Position numbers and translations under genes: made by a program
Assembly (NCBI RefSeq): GCF_933775445.1
Contig: NW_026089508.1
Coordinates: forward strand, 117,300 to 181,299
Source of the DNA: Argentina anserina
Taxonomy: Eukaryota > Streptophyta > Magnoliopsida > Rosales > Rosaceae
Reading direction: 5' to 3'
Length of the DNA: 64,000 bases
Shown here: one piece after another, positions 50,280 through 63,663 of the stretch
Numbering within the stretch: the first letter of the stretch is position 1
Layout: each line of letters begins with the position of its first letter
The notes under the pieces: generated by a model
Seen by the model: the letters and a program-made list of their open reading frames with translations, nothing else
Database searches by the model: none
What the model was told of the DNA's origin: nothing

Positions 50280-51032
50280 ATTCATGAGATTTGTATGTTT
50301 GCTGTGTATAATGATATAGGGGCAGTAGGTTTCGAAATAATTTTAGGTTTTATTTCAATTAGTTCCTTGAACTTATACATCTAAATCAATGCTTGAGGAA
50401 GCCAAGGCCATGGTTCTCCTAGGGTTGCGATTTAATTCACCAAAGTGTTCTTCGATTGAATATGCGCTTCGTGTTTCAATTATGGATACTTATATAGGGC
50501 TGTGATAGTTCTAGGAATTTGCATGCTTAATCAAGATGAGTGACGCCATGCTTGCTTACATGTCTCCAATTCGACTTAATGTGCTTATGTGCTACTTTGT
50601 GTTTAACTAGTACGCTTCGTTATGTTGAACTCTTTTTAGCATATGTTTAGGATTGAACGCTTCGTTGATTCTAGATAAATAAGAAGTCTTAACGATTAGA
50701 TGAACCGCTTCGGACTCTAATTAGAATTGGAATTGAAATGGACTTAAGAAGAATCGAAATAATTTGCTGTCTATATGTTATTCTATGCATGTCATACATG
50801 TTTCTTGAGTAGAATTCGTGTTAGGTTATGTGATGCATGGTTGATCAATTGTATATAAGTAATTTAGGATTTATTTTAAGTTGTAGTTTTAGAATCCAAC
50901 TCAAATCTCCCAATAACATGATAAGTGTTGAGGCCCTTTTGATTCCCCGGACTGAACGATCCCTGCTTATTCTATACTAACGATGATGTTTTACAGGGTA
51001 TTTTATAGACGTTCTAACAAAACGCACTATCA

Positions 51033-51037
51033 GTATC
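51033..51037. repeat. Target-site duplication, right (GTATC)
   Basis: GTATC directly follows the CA end of the LTR and continues into TTTACTATTCCAATTG, the expected rest of the interrupted monomer. Confidence 0.92.
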
Positions 51038-51923
51038 TTTACTATTCCAATTGTGTATCTTTACATCGTTTGCGTATCTTTACTATTCCAATTGTGTATC
51101 TTTTCATTTCTCGTTTGAGTATCTTTCTGTAAGGCTTCTGATGCGAGTTTCTATTGTATTTGAGAGTTTTGCAAGTGTGGGAGTGTGTTTCTTTCAAACT
51201 GAGTATCTTTACATCGTTTGCGTATCTTCACGATTCTAATTGTGTATCTTTTCATTTCTCGTTTGAGTATCTTTCTGTAAGGCTTCTGATGCGAGTTTCT
51301 ATAGTATTTGAGAGTTTTGCAAGTGTGGGAATGTGTTTCTTTCAAACTGAGTATCTTTACATCGTTTGCGTATCTTTACTATTCAAACTGAGTATCTTTC
51401 CATCGTTTGCGTATCTTTACTATTGCAATTGTGTATCTTTTCATTTCTCGTTTGAGTATCTTTCTGTAAGGCTTCTGATGCGAGTTTCTATTGTATTTGA
51501 GAGTTTTGCAAGTGTGGGAGTGTGTTTCTTTCAAACTGAGTATCTTTACATCGTTTGCGTATCTTTACGATTCCAATTGTGTATCTTTTCATTTCTCGTT
51601 TGAGTATCTTTCTGTAAGGCTTTCTGATGCGAGTTTCTATTGAATTTGAGAGTTTTGCAAGTGTGGGAGTGTGTTTCTTTCAAACTGAGTATCTTTACAT
51701 CGTTTGCGTATCTTTACGATTCCAATTGTGTATCTTTTCATTTCTCGTTTGAGTATCTTTCTGTAAGGCTTCTGATGCGAGTTTCTATTGTATTTGAGAG
51801 TTTTGCAAGTGTGGGAGTGTGTTTCTTTCAAACTGAGTATCTTTACATCGTTTGCGTATCTTTACTATTCCAATTGTGTATCTTTTCATTTCTCGTTTGA
51901 GTATCTTTCTGTAAGGCTTTCTG

Positions 51924-54900
51924 ATGCGAGTTTCTATTGAATTTGAGAGTTTTGCAAGTGTGGGAGTGTGTTTCTTTCAAACTGAGTATCTTTACATCGT
52001 TTGCGTATCTTTACTATTCCAATTGTGTATCTTTACATCGTTTGCGTATCTTTACTATTCCAATTGTGTATCTTTTCATTTCTCGTTTGAGTATCTTTCT
52101 GTAAGGCTTCTGATGCGAGTTTCTATTGTATTTGAGAGTTTTGCAAGTGTGGGAGTGTGTTTCTTTCAAACTGAGTATCTTTACATCGTTTGCGTATCTT
52201 TACGATTCTAATTGTGTATCTTTTCATTTCTCGTTTGAGTATCTTTCTGTAAGGCTTTCTGATGCGAGTTTCTATTGAATTTGAGAGTTTTGCAAGTGTG
52301 GGAGTGTGTTTCTTTCAAACTGAGTATCTTTACATCGTTTGCGTATCTTTACTATTCCAATTGTGTATCTTTACATCGTTTGCGTATCTTTACTATTACA
52401 ATTGTGTATCTTTTCATTTCTCGTTTGAGTATCTTTCTGTAAGGCTTCTGATGCGAGTTTCTATTGTATTTGAGAGTTTGCAAGTGTGGGAGTGTGTTTC
52501 TTTCAAACTGAGTATCTTTACATCGTTTGCGTATCTTTACTATTCCAATTGTGTATGTTTTCATTTCTCGTTTGAGTATCTTTCTGTAAGGCTTTCTGAT
52601 GCGAGTTTCTATTGAATTTGAGAGTTTTGCAAGTGTGGTAGTGTGTTTCTTTCAAACTGAGTATCTTTACATGGTTTGCGTATCTTTACTATTCCAATTG
52701 TGTATCTTTACATCGTTTGCGTATCTTTACTATTCCAATTGTGTATCTTTTCATTTCTCGTTTGAGTATCTTTCTGTAAGGCTTCTGATGCGAGTTTCTA
52801 TAGTATTTGAGAGTTTTGCAAGTGTGGGAATGTGTTTCTTTCAAACTGAGTATCTTTACATCGTTTGCGTATCTTTACTATTCAAACTGAGTATCTTTAC
52901 ATCGTTTGCGTATCTTTACTATTGCAATTGTGTATCTTTTCATTTCTCGTTTGAGTATCTTTCTGTAAGGCTTCTGATGCGAGTTTCTATTGTATTTGAG
53001 AGTTTTGCAAGTGTGGGAGTGTGTTTCTTTCAAACTGAGTATCTTTACATCGTTTGCGTATCTTTACGATTCCAATTGTGTATCTTTTCATTTCTCGTTT
53101 GAGTATCTTTCTGTAAGGCTTTCTGATGCGAGTTTCTATTGAATTTGAGAGTTTTGCAAGTGTGGGAGTGTGTTTCTTTCAAACTGAGTATCTTTACATC
53201 GTTTGCGTATCTTTACGATTCCAATTGTGTATCTTTTCATTTCTCGTTTGAGTATCTTTCTGTAAGGCTTCTGATGCGAGTTTCTATTGTATTTGAGAGT
53301 TTTGCAAGTGTGGGAGTGTGTTTCTTTCAAACTGAGTATCTTTACATCGTTTGCGTATCTTTACTATTCCAATTGTGTATCTTTTCATTTCTCGTTTGAG
53401 TATCTTTCTGTAAGGCTTTCTGATGCGAGTTTCTATTGAATTTGAGAGTTTTGCAAGTGTGGGAGTGTGTTTCTTTCAAACTGAGTATCTTTACATCGTT
53501 TGCGTATCTTTACTATTCCAATTGTGTATCTTTACATCGTTTGCGTATCTTTACTATTACAATTGTGTATCTTTTCATTTCTCGTTTGAGTATCTTTCTG
53601 TAAGGCTTCTGATGCGAGTTTCTATTGTATTTGAGAGTTTGCAAGTGTGGGAGTGTGTTTCTTTCAAACTGAGTATCTTTACATCGTTTGCGTATCTTTA
53701 CTATTGCAATTGTGTATGTTTTCATTTCTCGTTTGAGTATCTTTCTGTAAGGCTTTCTGATGCGAGTTTCTATTGAATTTGAGAGTTTTGCAAGTGTGGT
53801 AGTGTGTTTCTTTCAAACTGAGTATCTTTACATGGTTTGCGTATCTTTACTATTCCAATTGTGTATCTTTACATCGTTTGCGTATCTTTACTATTCCAAT
53901 TGTGTATCTTTTCATTTCTCGTTTGAGTATCTTTCTGTAAGGCTTCTGATGCGAGTTTCTATTGTATTTGAGAGTTTTGCAAGTGTGGGAGTGTGTTTCT
54001 TTCAAACTGAGTATCTTTACATCGTTTGCGTATCTTTACTATTCAAACTGAGTATCTTTACATCGTTTGCGTATCTTTACTATTGCAATTGTGTATCTTT
54101 TCATTTCTCGTTTGAGTATCTTTCTGTAAGGCTTCTGATGCGAGTTTCTATTGTATTTGAGAGTTTTGCAAGTGTGGGAGTGTGTTTCTTTCAAACTGAG
54201 TATCTTTACATCGTTTGCGTATCTTTACGATTCCAATTGTGTATCTTTTCATTTCTCGTTTGAGTATCTTTCTGTAAGGCTTTCTGATGCGAGTTTCTAT
54301 TGAATTTGAGAGTTTTGCAAGTGTGGGAGTGTGTTTCTTTCAAACTGAGTATCTTTACATCGTTTGCGTATCTTTACGATTCCAATTGTGTATCTTTTCA
54401 TTTCTCGTTTGAGTATCTTTCTGTAAGGCTTCTGATGCGAGTTTCTATTGTATTTGAGAGTTTTGCAAGTGTGGGAGTGTGTTTCTTTCAAACTGAGTAT
54501 CTTTACATCGTTTGCGTATCTTTACTATTCCAATTGTGTATCTTTTCATTTCTCGTTTGAGTATCTTTCTGTAAGGCTTTCTGATGCGAGTTTCTATTGA
54601 ATTTGAGAGTTTTGCAAGTGTGGGAGTGTGTTTCTTTCAAACTGAGTATCTTTACATCGTTTGCGTATCTTTACTATTCCAATTGTGTATCTTTACATCG
54701 TTTGCGTATCTTTACTATTCCAATTGTGTATCTTTTCATTTCTCGTTTGAGTATCTTTCTGTAAGGCTTCTGATGCGAGTTTCTATTGTATTTGAGAGTT
54801 TTGCAAGTGTGGGAGTGTGTTTCTTTCAAACTGAGTATCTTTACATCGTTTGCGTATCTTTACGATTCCAATTGTGTATCTTTTCATTTCTCGTTTGAGT

Positions 54901-56500
54901 ATCTTTCTGTAAGGCTTTCTGATGCGAGTTTCTATTGAATTTGAGAGTTTTGCAAGTGTGGGAGTGTGTTTCTTTCAAACTGAGTATCTTTACATCGTTT
55001 GCGTATCTTTACTATTCCAATTGTGTATCTTTACATCGTTTGCGTATCTTTACTATTCCAATTGTGTATCTTTTCATTTCTCGTTTGAGTATCTTTCTGT
55101 AAGGCTTCTGATGCGAGTTTCTATTGTATTTGAGAGTTTTGCAAGTGTGGGAGTGTGTTTCTTTCAAACTGAGTATCTTTACATCGTTTGCGTATCTTTA
55201 CGATTCTAATTGTGTATCTTTTCATTTCTCGTTTGAGTATCTTTCTGTAAGGCTTTCTGATGCGAGTTTCTATTGAATTTGAGAGTTTTGCAAGTGTGGG
55301 AGTGTGTTTCTTTCAAACTGAGTATCTTTACATCGTTTGCGTATCTTTACTATTCCAATTGTGTATCTTTACATCGTTTGCGTATCTTTACTATTACAAT
55401 TGTGTATCTTTTCATTTCTCGTTTGAGTATCTTTCTGTAAGGCTTCTGATGCGAGTTTCTATTGTATTTGAGAGTTTGCAAGTGTGGGAGTGTGTTTCTT
55501 TCAAACTGAGTATCTTTACATCGTTTGCGTATCTTTACTATTCCAATTGTGTATGTTTTCATTTCTCGTTTGAGTATCTTTCTGTAAGGCTTTCTGATGC
55601 GAGTTTCTATTGAATTTGAGAGTTTTGCAAGTGTGGTAGTGTGTTTCTTTCAAACTGAGTATCTTTACATGGTTTGCGTATCTTTACTATTCCAATTGTG
55701 TATCTTTACATCGTTTGCGTATCTTTACTATTCCAATTGTGTATCTTTTCATTTCTCGTTTGAGTATCTTTCTGTAAGGCTTCTGATGCGAGTTTCTATA
55801 GTATTTGAGAGTTTTGCAAGTGTGGGAATGTGTTTCTTTCAAACTGAGTATCTTTACATCGTTTGCGTATCTTTACTATTCAAACTGAGTATCTTTCCAT
55901 CGTTTGCGTATCTTTACTATTGCAATTGTGTATCTTTTCATTTCTCGTTTGAGTATCTTTCTGTAAGGCTTCTGATGCGAGTTTCTATTGTATTTGAGAG
56001 TTTTGCAAGTGTGGGAGTGTGTTTCTTTCAAACTGAGTATCTTTACATCGTTTGCGTATCTTTACGATTCCAATTGTGTATCTTTTCATTTCTCGTTTGA
56101 GTATCTTTCTGTAAGGCTTTCTGATGCAAGTTTCTATTGAATTTGAGAGTTTTGCAAGTGTGGGAGTGTGTTTCTTTCAAACTGAGTATCTTTACATCGT
56201 TTGCGTATCTTTACGATTCCAATTGTGTATCTTTTCATTTCTCGTTTGAGTATCTTTCTGTAAGGCTTCTGATGCGAGTTTCTATTGTATTTGAGAGTTT
56301 TGCAAGTGTGGGAGTGTGTTTCTTTCAAACTGAGTATCTTTACATCGTTTGCGTATCTTTACTATTCCAATTGTGTATCTTTTCATTTCTCGTTTGAGTA
56401 TCTTTCTGTAAGGCTTTCTGATGCGAGTTTCTATTGAATTTGAGAGTTTTGCAAGTGTGGGAGTGTGTTTCTTTCAAACTGAGTATCTTTACATCGTTTG
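51924..56500. repeat. 2,998-bp-offset duplication with nested 1,161-bp tandem
   Basis: Registers 51924/54922, 52262/55260, 52599/55597 and 53139/56137 differ by 2,998. Inside, 52599/53760 and 53139/54300 repeat at 1,161 bp. A closely similar arrangement (long unit, GATTCTAATTG unit, TATTACAATTG unit, GTGGTAGTG unit) occurs at 30038, 33033, 39040 and 44293, so this block descends from the same ancestral segment as the region left of the LTR. Confidence 0.85.
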
Positions 56501-57244
56501 CGTATCTTTACTATTCCAATTGTGTATCTTTTCATTTCTCGTTTGAGTATCTTTCTGTAAGGCTTCTGATGCGAGTTTCTATTGTATTTGAGAGTTTTGC
56601 AAGTGTGGGAGTGTGTTTCTTTCAAACTGAGTATCTTTACATCGTTTGCGTATCTTTACTATTCAAACTGAGTATCTTTACATCGTTTGCGTATCTTTAC
56701 TATTGCAATTGTGTATCTTTTCATTTCTCGTTTGAGTATCTTTCTGTAAGGCTTCTGATGCGAGTTTCTATTGTATTTGAGAGTTTTGCAAGTGTGGGAG
56801 TGTGTTTCTTTCAAACTGAGTATCTTTACATCGTTTGCGTATCTTTACGATTCCAATTGTGTATCTTTTCATTTCTCGTTTGAGTATCTTTCTGTAAGGC
56901 TTTCTGATGCGAGTTTCTATTGAATTTGAGAGTTTTGCAAGTGTGGGAGTGTGTTTCTTTCAAACTGAGTATCTTTACATCGTTTGCGTATCTTTACGAT
57001 TCCAATTGTGTATCTTTTCATTTCTCGTTTGAGTATCTTTCTGTAAGGCTTCTGATGCGAGTTTCTATTGTATTTGAGAGTTTTGCAAGTGTGGGAGTGT
57101 GTTTCTTTCAAACTGAGTATCTTTACATCGTTTGCGTATCTTTACTATTCCAATTGTGTATCTTTACATCGTTTGCGTATCTTTACTATTCCAATTGTGT
57201 ATGTTTTCATTTCTCGTTTCAGTATCTTTCTGTAAGGCTTTCTG

Positions 57245-60200
57245 ATGCGAGTTTCTATTGAATTTGAGAGTTTTGCAAGTGTGGGAGTGTGTTTCTTTCA
57301 AACTGAGTATCTTTACATCGTTTGCGTATCTTTACTATTCCAATTGTGTATCTTTACATCGTTTGCGTATCTTTACTATTCCAATTGTGTATCTTTTCAT
57401 TTCTCGTTTGAGTATCTTTCTGTAAGGCTTCTGATGCGAGTTTCTATTGTATTTGAGAGTTTGCAAGTGTGGGAGTGTGTTTCTTTCAAACTGAGTATCT
57501 TTACATCGTTTGCGTATCTTTACTATTCCAATTGTGTATGTTTTCATTTCTCGTTTGAGTATCTTTCTGTAAGGCTTTCTGATGCGAGTTTCTATTGAAT
57601 TTGAGAGTTTTGCAAGTGTGGGAGTGTGTTTCTTTCAAACTGAGTATCTTTACATCGTTTCCGTATCTTTACTATTCCAATTGTGTATCTTTACATCGTT
57701 TGCGTATCTTTACTATTCCAATTGTGTATCTTTTCATTTCTCGTTTGAGTATCTTTCTGTAAGGCTTCTAATGCGAGTTTCTATTGTATTTGAGAGTTTG
57801 CAAGTGTGGGAGTGTGTTTCTTTCAAACTGAGTATCTTTACATCGTTTGCGTATCTTTACGATTCCAATTGTGTATCTTTTCATTTCTCGTTTGAGTATC
57901 TTTCTGTAAGGCTTTCTGATGCGAGTTTCTATTGAATTTGAGAGTTTTGCAAGTGTGGGAGTGTGTTTCTTTCAAACTGAGTATCTTTACATCGTTTGCG
58001 TATCTTTACTATTCCAATTGTGTATCTTTACATCGTTTGCGTATCTTTACTATTCCAATTGTGTATCTTTTCATTTCTCGTTTGAGTATCTTTCTGTAAG
58101 GCTTCTGATGCGAGTTTCTATTGTATTTGAGAGTTTTGCAAGTGTGGGAGTGTGTTTCTTTCAAACTGAGTATCTTTACATCGTTTGCGTATCTTTACTA
58201 TTCCAATTGTGTATGTTTTCATTTCCCGTTTGACTATCTTTCTGTAAGGCTTTCTGATGCGAGTTTCTATTGAATTTGAGAGTTTTGCAAGTGTGGGAGT
58301 GTGTTTCTTTCAAACTGAGTATCTTTACATCGTTTGCGTATCTTTACGATTCCAATTGTGTATCTTTTCATTTCTCGTTTGAGTATCTTTCTGTAAGGCT
58401 TTCTGATGCGAGTTTCTATTGTATTTGAGAGTTTTGCAAGTGTGGGAGTGTGTTTCTTTCAAACTGAGTATCTTTACATCGTTTGCGTATCTTTACTATT
58501 CCAATTGTGTATCTTTACATCGTTTGCGTATCTTTACTATTCCAATTGTGTATATTTTCATTTCTCGTTTGAGTATCTTTCTGTAATGCTTTCTGATGCG
58601 AGTTTCTATTGAATTTGAGAGTTTTGCAAGTGTGGGAGTGTGTTTCTTTCAAACTGAGTATCTTTACATCGTTTCCGTATCTTTACTATTCCAATTGTGT
58701 ATCTTTACATCGTTTGCGTATCTTTACTATTCCAATTGTGTATCTTTTCATTTCTCGTTTGAGTATCTTTCTGTAAGGCTTCTGATGCGAGTTTCTATTG
58801 TATTTGAGAGTTTGCAAGTGTGGGAGTGTGTTTCTTTCAAACTGAGTATCTTTACATCGTTTGCGTATCTTTACTATTCCAATTGTGTATGTTTTCATTT
58901 CTCGTTTGAGTATCTTTCTGTAAGGCTTTCTGATGCGAGTTTCTATTGAATTTGAGAGTTTTGCAAGTGTGGGAGTGTGTTTCTTTCAAACTGAGTATCT
59001 TTACATCGTTTCCGTATCTTTACTATTCCAATTGTGTATCTTTACATCGTTTGCGTATCTTTACTATTCCAATTGTGTATCTTTTCATTTCTCGTTTGAG
59101 TATCTTTCTGTAAGGCTTCTAATGCGAGTTTCTATTGTATTTGAGAGTTTGCAAGTGTGGGAGTGTGTTTCTTTCAAACTGAGTATCTTTACATCGTTTG
59201 CGTATCTTTACGATTCCAATTGTGTATCTTTTCATTTCTCGTTTGAGTATCTTTCTGTAAGGCTTTCTGATGCGAGTTTCTATTGAATTTGAGAGTTTTG
59301 CAAGTGTGGGAGTGTGTTTCTTTCAAACTGAGTATCTTTACATCGTTTGCGTATCTTTACTATTCCAATTGTGTATCTTTACATCGTTTGCGTATCTTTA
59401 CTATTCCAATTGTGTATCTTTTCATTTCTCGTTTGAGTATCTTTCTGTAAGGCTTCTGATGCGAGTTTCTATTGTATTTGAGAGTTTTGCAAGTGTGGGA
59501 GTGTGTTTCTTTCAAACTGAGTATCTTTACATCGTTTGCGTATCTTTACTATTCCAATTGTGTATGTTTTCATTTCCCGTTTGACTATCTTTCTGTAAGG
59601 CTTTCTGATGCGAGTTTCTATTGAATTTGAGAGTTTTGCAAGTGTGGGAGTGTGTTTCTTTCAAACTGAGTATCTTTACATCGTTTGCGTATCTTTACGA
59701 TTCCAATTGTGTATCTTTTCATTTCTCGTTTGAGTATCTTTCTGTAAGGCTTTCTGATGCGAGTTTCTATTGTATTTGAGAGTTTTGCAAGTGTGGGAGT
59801 GTGTTTCTTTCAAACTGAGTATCTTTACATCGTTTGCGTATCTTTACTATTCCAATTGTGTATCTTTACATCGTTTGCGTATCTTTACTATTCCAATTGT
59901 GTATATTTTCATTTCTCGTTTGAGTATCTTTCTGTAAGGCTTTCTGATGCGAGTTTCTATTGAATTTGAGAGTTTTGCAAGTGTGGGAGTGTGTTTCTTT
60001 CAAACTGAGTATCTTTACATCGTTTCCGTATCTTTACTATTCCAATTGTGTATCTTTACATCGTTTGCGTATCTTTACTATTCCAATTGTGTATCTTTTC
60101 ATTTCTCGTTTGAGTATCTTTCTGTAAGGCTTCTGATGCGAGTTTCTATTGTATTTGAGAGTTTGCAAGTGTGGGAGTGTGTTTCTTTCAAACTGAGTAT

Positions 60201-60640
60201 ATTTACATCGTTTGCGTATCTTTACGATTCCAATTGTGTATCTTTTCATTTCTCGTTTGAGTATCTTTCTGTAAGGCTTTCTGATGCGAGTTTCTATTGA
60301 ATTTGAGAGTTTTGCAAGTGTGGTTGTGTATTTCTTTCAAACTGAGTATCTTTACATCGTTTGCGTATCTTTACTATTCCAATTGTGTATCTTTACATCG
60401 TTTGCGTATCTTTACTATTCCAATTGTGTATCTTTTCATTTCTCGTTTGAGTATCTTTCTGTAAGGCTTCTGATGCGAGTTTCTATTGTATTTGAGAGTT
60501 TGCAAGTGTGGGAGTGTGTTTCTTTCAAACTGAGTATCTTTACATCGTTTGCGTATCTTTACTATTCCAATTGTGTATGTTTTCATTTCTCGTTTGAGTA
60601 TCTTTCTGTAAGGCTTTCTGATGTGAGTTTCTATTGAATT
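57245..60640. repeat. 1,351-bp higher-order repeat, about 2.5 copies
   Basis: Registers 57245/58596/59947 and 57582/58933/60284 step by 1,351 bp. Shared private variants are CTTCTAATGCG (57767 and 59118), TTTCCCGTTTGACTATC (58223 and 59574) and TGTATATTTTC (58550 and 59901). The third copy is partial and has begun to differ, for example GTGGTTGTGTATTTC near 60320. Confidence 0.9.
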
Positions 60641-61121
60641 TGAGAGTTTTGCAAGTGTGGGAGTGTGTTTCTTTCAAACTGAGTATCTTTACATCGTTTG
60701 CGTATCTTTACTATTCCAATTGTGTATCTTTACATCGTTTGCGTATCTTTATTATTCCAATTGTGTATGTTTTCATTTCCCGTTTGAGTATCTTTCTGTA
60801 AGGCTTTCTGATGCGAGTTTCTATTGAATTTGAGAGTTTTGCAAGTGTGGGAGTGTGTTTCTTTCAAACTGAGTATCTTTACATCGTTTGCGTATCTTTA
60901 CGATTCCAATTGTGTATCTTTTCATTTCTCGTTTGAGTATCTTTCTGTAAGGCTTTCTGATGCGAGTTTCTATTGAATTTGAGAGTTTTGCAAGTGTGGG
61001 AGTGTGTTTCTTTCAAACTGAGTATCTTTACATCGTTTGCGTATCTTTACGATTCCAATTGTGTATCTTTTCATTTCTCGTTTGAGTATCTTTCTGTAAG
61101 GCTTTCTGATGCGAGTTTCTA

Positions 61122-63067
61122 TTGAATTTGAGAGTTTTGCAAGTGTGGGAGTGTGTTTCTTTCAAATTGAGTATCTTTACATCGTTTGCGTATCTTTACT
61201 ATTCCAATTGTGTATCTTTTCATTTCTCGTTTGAGTATCTTTCTGTAAGGCTTCTGATGCGAGTTTCTATTGTATTTGAGAGTTTTGCAAGTGTGGGAGT
61301 GTGTTTCTTTCAAACTGAGTATCTTTACATCGTTTGCGTATCTTTACGATTCCAATTGTGTATCTTTTCATTTCTCATTTGAGTATCTTTCTGTAAGGCT
61401 TCTGATGCGAGTTTCTATTGTATTTGAGAGTTTTGCAAGTGTGGGAGTGTGTTTCTTTCAAACTGAGTATCTTTACATCGTTTGCGTATCTTTACGATTC
61501 CAATTGTGTATCTTTTCATTTCTCATTTGAGTATCTTTCTGTAAGGCTTTCTGATGCGAGTTTCTATTGAATTTGAGAGTTTTGCAAGTGTGGGAGTGTG
61601 TTTCTTTCAAACTGAGTATCTTTACATCGTTTGCGTATCTTTACTATTCCAATTGTGTATCTTTACATCGTTTGCGTATCTTTACTATTCCAATTGTGTA
61701 TCTTTTCATTTCTCGTTTGGGTATCTTTCTGTAAGGCTTCTGATGCGAGTTTCTATTGTATTTGAGAGTTTTGCAAGTGTGGGAGTGTGTTTCTTTCAAA
61801 CTGAGTATCTTTACATCGTTTGCGTATCTTTACTATTCCAATTATGTATCTTTACATCGTTTGCGTATCTTTACTATTCCAATTGTGTATGTTTTCATTT
61901 CTCGTTTGAGTATCTTTCTGTAAGGCTTTCTGATGCAAGTTTCTATTGAATTTGAGAGTTTTGCAAGTGTGGGAGTGTGTTTCTTTCAAACTGAGTATCT
62001 TTACATCGTTTCCGTATCTTTACGATTCCAATTGTGTATCTTTTCATTTCTCATTTGAGTATCTTTCTGTAAGGCTTTCTGATGCGAGTTTCTATTGAAT
62101 TTGAGAGTTTTGCAAGTGTGGGAGTGTGTTTCTTTCAAATTGAGTATCTTTACATCGTTTGCGTATCTTTACTATTCCAATTGTGTATCTTTTCATTTCT
62201 CGTTTGAGTATCTTTCTGTAAGGCTTCTGATGCGAGTTTCTATTGTATTTGAGAGTTTTGCAAGTGTGGGAGTGTGTTTCTTTCAAACTGAGTATCTTTA
62301 CATCGTTTGCGTATCTTTACGATTCCAATTGTGTATCTTTTCATTTCTCATTTGAGTATCTTTCTGTAAGGCTTCTGATGCGAGTTTCTATTGTATTTGA
62401 GAGTTTTGCAAGTGTGGGAGTGTGTTTCTTTCAAACTGAGTATCTTTACATCGTTTGCGTATCTTTACGATTCCAATTGTGTATCTTTTCATTTCTCATT
62501 TGAGTATCTTTCTGTAAGGCTTTCTGATGCGAGTTTCTATTGAATTTGAGAGTTTTGCAAGTGTGGGAGTGTGTTTCTTTCAAACTGAGTATCTTTACAT
62601 CGTTTGCGTATCTTTACTATTCCAATTGTGTATCTTTACATCGTTTGCGTATCTTTACTATTCCAATTGTGTATCTTTTCATTTCTCGTTTGGGTATCTT
62701 TCTGTAAGGCTTCTGATGCGAGTTTCTATTGTATTTGAGAGTTTTGCAAGTGTGGGAGTGTGTTTCTTTCAAACTGAGTATCTTTACATCGTTTGCGTAT
62801 CTTTACTATTCCAATTATGTATCTTTACATCGTTTGCGTATCTTTACTATTCCAATTGTGTATGTTTTCATTTCTCGTTTGAGTATCTTTCTGTAAGGCT
62901 TTCTGATGCAAGTTTCTATTGAATTTGAGAGTTTTGCAAGTGTGGGAGTGTGTTTCTTTCAAACTGAGTATCTTTACATCGTTTCCGTATCTTTACGATT
63001 CCAATTGTGTATCTTTTCATTTCTCATTTGAGTATCTTTCTGTAAGGCTTTCTGATGCGAGTTTCTA
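61122..63067. repeat. 973-bp tandem higher-order repeat
   Basis: Registers 61122/62095, 61270/62243 and 61554/62527 differ by 973 bp. Both copies share CAAATTGAG, CTCATTTGAG, CGTTTGGGTATC, CCAATTATG, TGATGCAAG and TTTCCGTATCTTTACG in the same order. The unit contains six monomers, two of them with the 41-bp duplication. Confidence 0.91.
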
Positions 63068-63432
63068 TTGAATTTGAGAGTTTTGCAAGTGTGGGAGTGT
63101 GTTTCTTTCAAACTGAGTATCTTTACATCGTTTGCGTATCTTTACTATTCCAATTGTGTATCTTTACATCGTTTGCGTATCTTTACTATTCCAATTGTGT
63201 ATGTTTTCATTTCTCGTTTGGGTATCTTTCTGTAAGGCTTCTGATGCGAGTTTCTATTGTATTTGAGAGTTTTGCAAGTGTGGGAGTGTGTTTCTTTCAA
63301 ACTGAGTATCTTTCCATCGTTTGCGTATCTTTACTATTCCAATTGTGTATCTTTACATCGTTTGCGTATCTTTACTATTCCAATTGTGTATCTTTTCATT
63401 TCTCGTTTGAGTATCTTTCTGTAAGGCTTTCT

Positions 63433-63663
63433 GATGCGAGTTTCTATTGAATTTGAGAGTTTTGCAAGTGTGGGAGTGTGTTTCTTTCAAACTGAGTATC
63501 TTTACATCGTTTGCGTATCTTTACTATTCCAATTGTGTATCTTTACATCGTTTGCGTATCTTTACTATTCCAATTGTGTATCTTTACATCGTTTGCGTAT
63601 CTTTACTATTCCAATTGTGTATGTTTTCATTTCTCGTTTGAGTATCTTTCTGTAAGGCTTTCT
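63433..63663. repeat. 231-bp unit with 41-bp segment in triplicate
   Basis: Three consecutive copies of the 41-bp segment (starts near 63499, 63540 and 63581) give 149 + 82 = 231 bp to the next GATGC at 63664. It is the only triplicated unit I found in the window, and it shows that the internal minisatellite can expand in steps. Confidence 0.93.

Larger units (their letters stand above)
48999..51032 (+). mobile_element. Solo LTR of an LTR retrotransposon (2,034 bp)
   Basis: Single-copy, non-satellite sequence with TGATAG at the left end and its inverted complement CTATCA at the right, flanked by GTATC on each side. Removing it with one GTATC recreates a normal monomer junction, GCGTATCTTTACTATTCC. 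There is no second LTR, primer-binding site, polypurine tract or gag-pol reading frame, so it is best read as a solo LTR left by LTR-LTR recombination; a small non-autonomous element is less likely. A TATA box followed by a pyrimidine-rich stretch suggests + orientation. At about 2 kb the LTR is long, which is common in plant Ty3/gypsy Tat/Athila-type elements, but superfamily cannot be proved without internal domains. Base composition differs clearly from the flanking satellite. Open frames inside (49057-49335 minus, 50010-50279 plus) match no family I recognise. Confidence 0.9.

Noticed and set aside
48999..51032. Complete retrotransposon or captured host gene
   Set aside because: No second LTR, primer-binding site, polypurine tract, protease, reverse transcriptase or integrase motif is present. 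The matching ends and site duplication account for the whole segment as one LTR.
51033..51140. Array rearrangement or deletion at the LTR site
   Set aside because: The interrupted monomer is completed exactly after the insertion and the register with 44374-44481 is kept, so no satellite bases appear lost.
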